Source of the DNA: Chionoecetes opilio
Taxonomy: Eukaryota; Arthropoda; Malacostraca; Decapoda; Majidae
DNA length: 64,000 nucleotides
Direction: 5' to 3'
Assembly: GCA_016584305.1 (NCBI GenBank)
Contig: JACEEZ010022703.1
Location: 121,001 to 185,000 of the forward strand
The notes under the pieces are model-generated. The model did not search any database. It was not told the DNA's origin and worked only from the letters and a program-made list of their open reading frames with translations. Both the position numbers and the translations under genes were made by a program. This document shows positions 58,812 through 64,000 of this stretch, one piece after another (within the stretch, counting starts at the first letter, position 1; each line of letters begins with the position of its first letter).

Positions 58812-59630
58812 GCGGGGTGACGGCATCGGTGGCTCTGGCTTGGGGATGTCAGGTTTATTATTGTTCTCCATCCCTTGCTTGGCCTTCTTGGTTGCTATCT
58901 GACCGGCCTTGATAACCGCCGCTGCTTTCCGACGAGCCTCTTTCTTGGCCAGTAATTGCTCCCTCAACTGCTTCTGACGTAACAGCTTCTTTTGATACTC
59001 AGGGTCGTCAAGGATTTGCTGCAGCAGGAAAGAAAGATAAGAATCGTTTTAACCCTTTCATGCCCAGATTTCAAGACAGCCTTTACTATAAGAAATTGTC
59101 TGTTGTTAGCCATAAAATTACGAAAAATAACTGAATATACCAAATTAGTTAGTGGACAAAGGTTAGTGAACAGGTCATGTCTATAAAATATTGCTTATAT
59201 TCACTAAAAATCATCTCATGGTGGCCAAATTACAATGGAAATTACGTTCTGGGCCTCAAGGGGTTAACACGGAAATAAGAGTCGTGTAAGAAATAATTTA
59301 ATAAGAAACAGATTCGACCAGGGTAATCGTGTTTTCTCCTATGAATATCAAAAATTGTACAGCAAGTTATAAATCATGTATAAAGTTTGGAAGACCTAAG
59401 TTATCAATTAATCATTTCCGTTATTCATCATCCTGAACTTGTGTATTCTAAAAACAACGCTTGCATGGCAGGCACGAACGTATGCAGGGAGAGAAACACT
59501 ACTTATACAGTAAAACCTCACGTATTCGGACCCTCATTATTCGGACTTTGACATTATTCGGACCTCCTCCTTTTTTTTTTCTTTTTTTCTTTTAGGGGTC
59601 GAAATGTCCTAGCTACCTAGAATTACACCT

Positions 59631-59664
<34 letters not shown>

Positions 59665-62600
59665 GGTCGAAATTTCCTAGCTAAATGATATACACCGATA
59701 TATTTTTTTTTTTTTTTTTTTTTAGGGGTCGAAATTTCCTAGCTACGATATACGCCGATATTTTTTTTTTTTTTTTTTTTTTTTTTACATATCCCCCCCC
59801 CCCTTTATAATTCCCCCATTATTCGGATCCTTGCATTACTCGGACCACTCCTTGGCCCAATTAGTCCGGATATGAGAGGTTTTACTGTATATGCAAGTGA
59901 GACAAAATTCAAAGTGATTCATCAACATATCAAAATGGAGTTATCCGAGTGTGAACAGATGGATGGTGAGAGTAATGACATTCCAAGCATTAATTCAATA
60001 TTGGAGTCTTTTTAGGAGTGATGAAGTGAGCTATGGAGTGGTAGGAGTGATGGAGTGAGTTGTGGAGTGGTAGGAGTGATGGAGTGAGCTGTGGAGTGGT
60101 AGGAGTGATGGAGTGAGTTGTGGAGTGGTAGGAGTGATGAAGTGAGCTATGGAGTGGTAGGAGTGATGGAGTGAGCTGTGGAGTGGTAGGAGTGATGGAG
60201 TGAGCTGTGGAGTGGTAGGAGTGATGGAGTGAGCTGTGGAGTGGTAGGAGTGATGGAGTGAGCTGTGGAGTGGTAGGAGTGATGGAGTGAGTTGTGGAGT
60301 GGTAGGAGTGATGGAGTGAGCTGTGGAGTGGTAGGAGTGATGGAGTGAGCTGTAGAGTGGTAGGAGTGATGGAGTGAGCTGTGGAGTGGTAGGAGTGATG
60401 GAGTGAGTTGTGGAATGGTAGGAGGGATGGAGTGGCGATGGACACCCCACAGGAAGCAGCTGATAGGAGAGTAACACAGCACAAACAAATATACTTACAT
60501 CGCCAGGACTTTTATTTGTTGTCATTGTTGATTCCTTTTTGGCATCCCCGGTTGCTTGCTGTCTTGTTGCTGCTGTTGTTGTTTTTGTTGCTGCTGCTGT
60601 TGTTGTTGTTGTCTCTGTTGCTGCTGCTGTTGGAACCCTCTGTTGGCCTGATTATCTTGATTCTGTGGCTGGTTGTTGTTCTGTTGCGGCCGGCCATCTA
60701 GTTTCTGTTTTGTCATGTGCCCTATGTCCACCGTTTTGATGGTGGTCAGGTTGGGGTTGGTCGGGGGCATGGACAGTCTGGAGGCTATGGGACCTTTCTT
60801 GACCGGGCCTCCACGCTGGCGGCTCATTGCATTATTCAGCTTCTTCCTCTGTAACAGTAGACAGTAAAGTGAATTGGTTGTTCAAAAGGGAAGGTGTTAA
60901 TGTCCTTCTGCTAATGCCAGTTCTTGTGCCTTCCTTATAGTCTATTTTTTTCAACGAGGCAAAAATTCAATTCTATCTGAATCTCATGCTTAAAATGTTG
61001 CCTTTGTTTGCCTGATAATATGGTTAACTATGATAAAATACAACTGAAATTTAGAAGAAGCGTATTCCCTTCTCCTGGCATCAAATATCAGTCAGTAAGC
61101 AGCAAGGGGTCAGGATTTTTTGCCTTGTTAAAAAAAACAGTATAGTTTGCCATAGCCTGTACATACATACATACATACAGGGGTATACTCACAGCTGCGG
61201 CCTGCTGGTTGTTCATTGGGGGGGGCGGCGGCTGGGCTACACGCATCTGCTTGGGGGGGGACACGTTGGGGGGGTCGCTGCGGCGCTTGAGGGCGCTGCG
61301 CAGGTCCTCCCCCCGAGGCATGGGCTGCGACTGCTGCACAAACTGGTTCAGTATGGCTCCGGCGCCCATGGGAAGCACACCCGTACTCCACTGGGGAGGA
61401 CAAAATAAATAAATACGTAAGCAAATATAATCATATCATAAATCATAAATAAAATACTAAAAGGGAAAAAACATGAATAATCACTGTAAAATGAAACTGA
61501 GGACAAGGCATGATATAATGACTAAAAAATGCAACTGAGGACAAGGCATGATATAATGACTAAAAAATGCAACTGAGGACAAGGCATGATATAATGACTA
61601 AAAAATGCAACTGAGGACAAGGCATGATATAATGACTAAAAAATGCAACTGAGGACAAGGCATGATATAATGACTAAAAAATGAAACTGAGCAGGAAAAA
61701 GTATAATCTCATGACTAAAAAATGAAACTGAGGAGGACAAAGCATAATATAACGACTAAAAAATGAAAAGTATTACCATTTTCATCAGTTGGTAAATTTC
61801 CAGTTTAACACCGAATTCACTTTGGTGGGTAAAACTATTTATTTCTGGTGAGTTTTGATATGTTTTTTTTATTATTATCTGCTTACCGTTTCTGTCGCAA
61901 ATAACTTTGTGTGTGTGTGTGTGTGTGTGATTTGTGACAAAAATTATTGAAAACAAATTTAACCTAACCAAGGACAAAGCATATAATATAATGATTACAA
62001 AATGAAACTGAGGAGACAAAGCATTATCTCATGACTAAAAAATGAAACTGAGGAGACAAAGCATTATCTCATGACTAAAAAATGAAACTGAGGAGACAAA
62101 GCATTATCTCATGACTAAAAAATGAAACTGAGGAGACAAAGCATTATCTCATGACTAAAAAATGAAACTAAAAAATGAAACTGAGGAGACAAAGCATTAT
62201 CTCATGACTAAAAAATGAAACTGAGGGGGACAAAATGACTATTGACTCTGCACTAACAGAACCAATAAGGAACAGAATAAGGAAGCCACAAGAGGCCATG
62301 AGACCTACACGAGGTAGTTCCGGCGTGTTGTTCCTGAGTGTCATTCTTGGAAAGCCGGGGTTGTGACTCATGAGGGGCGGCGGCCGCTGGATGAGGGAGG
62401 TGGCCAGCGACATCATGGGCAGGGGGGGTGGGCGGCCCATCCCGTGGGGGCCGTTGCGGTTCATGGGCAGCCCCGCCTTGGACATCTGCATGTGGGCGGC
62501 GTACATCAGGGGCTCCCAGGGCTGAATCTGGAATGTCATTTGGAAGTCAACAGTAGAATCTGGTGAGGTTGATGTCCAGTTCCTTATCTATACAGCAAAA

Positions 62601-63104
62601 CCTCTCGTATTCGGACCTCCTCCTCCTCTTTTTATCTTTCTTTTATGATCCCCGCATTATTATTCGGAACCTTGCATTACTCGAACCACTCCTTGGCCCA
62701 ATTAGTCCGAATATGAGAGGTTTTACTGTATATGAAAAAGTTCAGCAGCACCTTCAGGAAATTGTAAAAACCACAATTTGTATTTACAGAAAAGTTTGCA
62801 TGTAGCTCTAAAAACAACAATGATCATATAGGTGGCTAACAGACCCTGCAATCACAACAAACCTGCATGGGTCGTGGAGGCTGGAAGCGTGGGTGTGGAG
62901 TCTGCATCATTCCCCCTCCATGGCGATGCGGGGGCCCATTAAACCCCCTGTGCATGCCCCCCCGACCCCCCCAGTGCCCCCCTCCACCACCACCACCACC
63001 ACCACCACCATTCCAGCCTCGACCTCGGTCCCGGCCAAAACCCCCTCGTCCAGCATGGCCCCTCCTGTTGTCTATTAAATCTTGCTTCTTCACCTGAACT
63101 TCAT
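48710..63104 (-). CDS. RBM33-like: RBM33-like RNA-binding protein, eleven exons (5' end off window)
   Basis: On - strand exons 63104-62863, 62527-62309, 61390-61193, 60848-60499, 59018-58721, 57642-56352, 54563-54402, 53638-53522, 51637-51428, 49445-49233 and 48844-48710 join with consistent phases, giving about 1,145 residues plus an unseen N-terminus. Order: RGG/Gly-rich region (GRGGFGRDRGRGWN); Met/Pro-rich PPLMSHNPGFPRM; basic LRSALKRRSDPPNVSPPKQM; Gln-rich tracts; a basic coiled-coil-like block (DPEYQKKLLRQKQLREQLL); a 430-residue Pro/His/Tyr-rich low-complexity exon; then a C-terminal RRM-like fold with an RNP2-like VQLCDLP and a degenerate RNP1-like CMLRFQ. Low-complexity body plus a single C-terminal RRM, and a size near 1,170, fit RBM33, a nuclear RNA-binding and mRNA-export factor. 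This assignment is by architecture and remembered family features; other Gln/Pro-rich RRM proteins are possible. Confidence 0.75.
48864..49068 (-). mobile_element. TTAA-flanked MITE, copy 8
   Basis: Left TTAACAGAACCCAGAACG (end eroded), right GGGCGTGAAGGGGTTAA. It starts 19 bp outside the last exon. Confidence 0.8.
49233..49445 (-). CDS. RBM33-like exon with first half of RRM
   Basis: Encodes LGGSGRRIVTSSVAGG, RGVGRRGGMGIRRVV, then VQLCDLPSNLTLTDINQMV. Acceptor ACACACAG, donor GTGAGT, phase 0. Confidence 0.85.
49627..49831. mobile_element. Foldback MITE, TAGTCGCCACTGCACTAATG ends, copy 1
   Basis: A compact 205-bp inverted repeat: left TAGTCGCCACTGCACTAATG, right CATTAGTGCAGTGGTGACT. The relative at 57730-58617 carries an insert. 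Confidence 0.85.
50373..51357 (+). mobile_element. Pogo-type MITE copy 2, interrupted
   Basis: CAGTAAAACCTCTCATATTC at the left and GCAGGTTTTACTG at the right; split by the element at 50502-51273. Confidence 0.8.
50502..51273 (+). mobile_element. Nested class II element with ACAGGGAGGTCCC ends
   Basis: Left ACAGGGAGGTCCCAAAGATA and right GTATAACGGGACCTCCCTGT form inverted ends of about 25 bp with TA outside. The interior contains a 2 x 107-bp tandem duplication (50858-51075). No transposase. Confidence 0.8.
51428..51637 (-). CDS. RBM33-like exon: ARVPVVKNLRQIV to SAEIPSQ
   Basis: Acceptor AACATTTCAG; contains an 11-Gln run and MKLREISTMEPPGMPQQ; donor GTAGGA, phase 0. A 30-bp satellite lies directly upstream. 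Confidence 0.85.
51640..52130. repeat. 30-bp minisatellite abutting an RBM33-like acceptor
   Basis: Sixteen units of GACAAGCTGACAAATTTAAG plus CTTCATTAAC. On - strand each unit offers TTTGTCAG, and the array ends at the exon's own acceptor. Confidence 0.95.
52183..52375 (-). mobile_element. LINE 3' end fragment
   Basis: On - strand it carries the family body GATGATGGGAATGGACTCGG to GGAGGCTGGACAATTTC and the tail to TTCTTATGTTCTTATG. Confidence 0.75.
52590..52965. repeat. GTGTGGGTGTGGCCCA minisatellite
   Basis: About 13 units built of GT runs plus GTGGCCCAGTGTGGGTGTGG. A related array lies at 53138-53385. The long Cys/Val/Trp ORFs are artefacts. Confidence 0.95.
53056..53119 (-). mobile_element. 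Tail-only mini retroelement (- strand)
   Basis: On - strand starts AGGAACTATCACGTGTAGG and ends TTCTTATATTCTTAT. Confidence 0.7.
53522..53638 (-). CDS. RBM33-like exon: IPVDEEGNQIG to PQFQQ
   Basis: Acceptor GGTACAG; encodes GPLITEYEAPSEPRADKPDS; donor GTAATG, phase 0. Confidence 0.85.
53706..53924 (+). mobile_element. TTAA-flanked MITE, copy 9
   Basis: TTAACCCCTTCACGCCTAG at the left and GGGTCTCAAGGGGTTAA at the right. Confidence 0.85.
54055..54375. mobile_element. Possible pogo-type element with GTCGGAT motifs
   Basis: ATTATCCGACC and GGTCGGATAATT at the left and repeated GTCGGATGTTTGG to CTGTACTGTA at the right. The ends are poorly defined. Confidence 0.45.
54402..54563 (-). CDS. RBM33-like exon: VKVVQSSGQGQ to SITR
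   Basis: Acceptor TTTGTACCAG|GTGAAGG; encodes QTVQRQKTAVSRKFRRITRR, SPHGDIVSITR; donor GTAAGA, phase 0. Its acceptor and first codons are repeated in the satellite upstream. Confidence 0.85.
54550..55305. repeat. About 103-bp satellite that contains the exon's splice acceptor
   Basis: Seven to eight units; each includes ACAACCTTCACCTGGTACAA, the complement of acceptor TTGTACCAG|GTGAAGGTTGT, plus CCTGTGGTACAATCCTAGG. The array starts inside the coding exon at 54402-54563. Confidence 0.9.
55440..56275. mobile_element. Foldback with poly-T/poly-A GACCAAG satellite arms
   Basis: The inner arms AAAGGACTGGTTAGGC to GACAGTAAGACT (55612-55695) and its inverse (55738-55832) are flanked outward by (T8-10 ACTGACCAAG)n on the left and (CTTGGTCAGT A8-10)n on the right. 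Complementarity is therefore maintained even in the expanding satellite. Confidence 0.85.
56265..56341. repeat. Poly-A tract near a donor
   Basis: About 75 bp of almost pure A, ending 10 bp from the large RBM33-like exon's donor side. Confidence 0.95.
56352..57642 (-). CDS. RBM33-like large low-complexity exon (one frameshift)
   Basis: Begins GPGMDPPHQPGGNPGQPQG in the phase set by the preceding exon and is rich in Pro, His and Thr. The far end reads EYSDNNYGQEKYPESPGYDE, RAPRDIKSRLGGRMDAV and QNPHHLQ before donor GTAAAC, but in a different frame. One extra base, for example in the C6 run at about 57013-57018, joins both halves and makes the exon phase-consistent. Confidence 0.8.
57730..58617. 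mobile_element. Foldback MITE, TAGTCGCCACTGCACTAATG ends, copy 2 with nested element
   Basis: The outer ends match 49627-49831. The centre is interrupted by the element at 57826-58505. Confidence 0.85.
57826..58505. mobile_element. Nested class II element carrying a LINE-derived domain
   Basis: Inverted ends CACAACCCTCGTTTTCCCGG and CCGGGAAATCGAGGGTTGTG. The interior holds about 2.2 units of a 152-bp tandem repeat (58000-58330). On - strand it encodes HLHRLRQSPDPHCPWCRNI and SETIEHFLL, the CxxC...HxxxxC-type tail typical of LINE ORF2 proteins, out of frame between units. Confidence 0.75.
58721..59018 (-). CDS. RBM33-like exon: QILDDPEYQKK to GGTK
   Basis: Basic helical block QKQLREQLLAKKEARRKAA, then PDIPKPEPPMPSPR and 17 Gln encoded by an almost pure CAG repeat. 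Acceptor TGCTGCAG, donor GTGGGT, phase 1. Confidence 0.87.
59049..59267 (+). mobile_element. TTAA-flanked MITE, copy 10
   Basis: TTAACCCTTTCATGCCCAG at the left and GGGCCTCAAGGGGTTAA at the right. Confidence 0.85.
59508..59887 (-). mobile_element. Pogo-type MITE copy 3
   Basis: CAGTAAAACCTCACGTATTC at the left and CGGATATGAGAGGTTTTACT at the right. Internal GGTCGAAATTTCCTAGCT plus T-runs repeat three times. Confidence 0.85.
60014..60430. repeat. 29-bp minisatellite, about 14 units
   Basis: Units of GGAGTGATGGAGTGAGCTGT plus GGAGTGGTA. A single point-variant class (TGATGAAGTGAGCTAT) recurs twice. Confidence 0.95.
60499..60848 (-). CDS. RBM33-like Gln-rich exon (one frameshift)
   Basis: Encodes RKKLNNAMSRQRGGPVKKGP, IASRLSMPPTNPNLT and IKTVDIGHMTKQKLDGRPQ, then Gln tracts. 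After DSKQPG the frame must gain one base, in the GGGG run, to read DAKKESTMTTNKSPGD up to donor GTAAGT in phase 0. Confidence 0.82.
60938..61143 (+). mobile_element. MITE with CAACGAGGCAAAAATTC ends, uninterrupted copy
   Basis: Collinear with 9189-9613 but without the TTAA MITE, so it serves as the empty form. Tips are TAGTCTATTTTTTT-like. Confidence 0.85.
61193..61390 (-). CDS. RBM33-like exon: WSTGVLPMGAG to NNQQAAA
   Basis: Acceptor CTCCCCAG; encodes AILNQFVQQSQPMPRGEDLR and SDPPNVSPPKQMRVAQPPPP; donor GTGAGT, phase 0. Confidence 0.87.
61445..62235. repeat. Two related 38-40 bp minisatellite blocks
   Basis: GACTAAAAAATGCAACTGAG plus GACAAGGCATGATATAAT (61490-61770) and GACTAAAAAATGAAACTGAG plus GAGACAAAGCATTATCTC (61990-62230), separated by the 61795 interspersed repeat. 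Confidence 0.9.
62280..62326 (-). mobile_element. Tail mini retroelement overlapping an RBM33-like exon donor
   Basis: On - strand GGAACTACCTCGTGTAGG then TCTCATGGCCTCTTGTGG. The first 18 bp or so are inside the coding exon, and its GTAGGT is the splice donor. Confidence 0.75.
62309..62527 (-). CDS. RBM33-like exon: IQPWEPLMYAAH to NNTPELPR
   Basis: Acceptor ACATTCCAG; encodes KAGLPMNRNGPHGMGRPPP and QRPPPLMSHNPGFPRMTLR. The last residues ELPR and the donor GTAGGT come from the retroelement tail. Phase 0 on both sides. Confidence 0.85.
62594..62728 (-). mobile_element. Pogo-type MITE copy 4 (short)
   Basis: CAGCAAAACCTCTCGTATTC at the left and CGAATATGAGAGGTTTTACT at the right; a 135-bp internally deleted form. 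Confidence 0.85.
62863..63104 (-). CDS. RBM33-like exon: DEVQVKKQDLID to QPPRPMQ (RGG-like)
   Basis: Acceptor TCTCCCTCAG, start phase 1. Encodes RRGHAGRGGFGRDRGRGWN, an 11-Gly run, then MHRGFNGPPHRHGGGMMQ and PHPRFQPPRPMQ. Donor GTTTGT, phase 0. Earlier exons must lie beyond the window. Confidence 0.85.
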
Positions 63105-63194
63105 CTGAGGGAGAGAATAAATAACACTCAATTATGCTTTCCTTTTCTTGTGTGTATATATTTGAATTATCACCATCACCTAATTCCTAGAGTG

Positions 63195-64000
63195 AAGTGA
63201 AGTGAAGTGAAGAGGTGACAAGAAATGTGGATCGAAGGAGGTGAGTACAGTGCTGGGAATAAGGCGATTGAGGTGGTTTAGATTGAAGGAGGTGAGTACA
63301 GTGCTGGGAATAAGGCGATTGAGGTGGTTTGGATTGAAGGAGGTGAGTACAGTGCTGAGAATAAGGCCATTGAGGTGGTTTGGATTGAAGGAGGTGAGTA
63401 CAGTGCTGGGAATAAGGCGATTGAGGTGGTTTGGATTGAAGGAGGTGAGTACAGTGCTGAGAATAAGGCGATTGAGGTGGTGTGGATTGAAGGAGGTGAG
63501 TACAGTGCTGAGAATAAGGCGATTGAGGTGGTTTGGATTGAAGGAGGTGAGTACAGTGCTGGGAATAAGGCGATTGAGGTGGTTTGGATTGAAGGAGGTG
63601 AGTACAGTGCTGGGAATAAGGCCATTGAGGTGGTTTGGATTGAAGGAGGTGAGTACAGTGCTGGGAATAAGGCCATTGAGGTGGTGTGGATTGAAGGAGG
63701 TGAGTACAGTGCTGGGAATAAGGCGATTGAGGTGGTTTGGATTGAAGGAGGTGAGTACAGTGCTGGGAATAAGGCGATTGAGGTGGTTTGGATTGAAGGA
63801 GGTGAGTACAGTGCTGAGAATAAGGCCATTGAGGTGGTTTGGATTGAAGGAGGTGAGTACAGTGCTGGGAATAAGGCGATTGAGGTGGTTTGGATTGAAG
63901 GAGGTGAGTACAGTGCTGAGAATAAGGCGATTGAGGTGGTGTGGATTGAAGGAGGTGAGTACAGTGCTGAGAATAAGGCGATTGAGGTGGTTTGGATTGA
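63195..64000. repeat. 51-bp minisatellite running off the right edge
   Basis: About 15 units containing GATTGAAGGAGGTGAGTACA and GGCGATTGAGGTGGTTTG. Because 51 is divisible by 3, a 183-codon - strand ORF appears; it is an artefact. Each unit contains a consensus-like GGTGAGTA on + strand. Confidence 0.95.

Noticed and set aside
60014..60430. Regular direct repeats that could suggest a CRISPR array
   Set aside because: Units are contiguous without unique spacers, and the genome is animal; it is a minisatellite. The same applies to the arrays at 6391 and 51640.
63278..63829. 183-codon - strand ORF
   Set aside because: A 51-bp satellite artefact.

Overview
This window is nuclear DNA of an animal, most likely an arthropod and by inference a decapod crustacean. 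The reasons are spliced genes with GT-AG introns, interstitial blocks of the arthropod telomere motif TTAGG (3840-4200, 28017-28180), and an extreme load of microsatellites, minisatellites, small foldback/MITE elements and non-LTR retrotransposon ends. There is no bacterial, phage or organellar operon structure.

Four protein genes can be supported. (1) The 3' end of a C2H2 zinc-finger gene on + (1-1234). (2) PIP4P/TMEM55, a phosphatidylinositol-4,5-bisphosphate 4-phosphatase, on + (3328-14523), with six exons that join in phase apart from two missing bases in exon 3. (3) GCAT, mitochondrial glycine C-acetyltransferase (2-amino-3-ketobutyrate CoA ligase), on - (27474-21148), with seven exons found and the first coding exon unresolved. 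(4) A large RBM33-like RNA-binding protein on - (63104-48710), with eleven exons running to a C-terminal RRM and the 5' end beyond the right edge. PIP4P and GCAT converge, and the RBM33-like gene lies upstream of GCAT on the same strand. The four genes show no obvious shared pathway.

Layout: 1-1.5 kb zinc-finger exon with a 31-bp satellite starting at its stop codon; 3.3-14.5 kb PIP4P, with introns filled by a 20-bp satellite, foldbacks, MITEs and retroelements; 14.5-21 kb 3' flank and foldbacks; 21-27.5 kb GCAT; 27.5-34 kb microsatellites; 35.0-39.8 kb one 4.8-kb satellite of 28/30-bp units; 40-48.7 kb repeat-rich and without a recognised gene; 48.7-63.1 kb RBM33-like gene; 63.2-64 kb a 51-bp satellite.

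The most interesting signals come from mobile DNA. A retroelement 3' tail of about 57-65 bp recurs at least seven times with the same 5' end, and several copies have target-site duplications. Its longer relatives sit unusually often at splice sites: just upstream of three PIP4P acceptors, between duplicated copies of two GCAT acceptors, and at an RBM33-like exon whose donor lies inside the tail. A ten-copy TTAA-flanked MITE family includes one copy nested in another element whose uninterrupted relative is also in the window. Every coding disruption seen in the three spliced genes is compatible with one missing base in a C or G run, which points to consensus error rather than gene decay.
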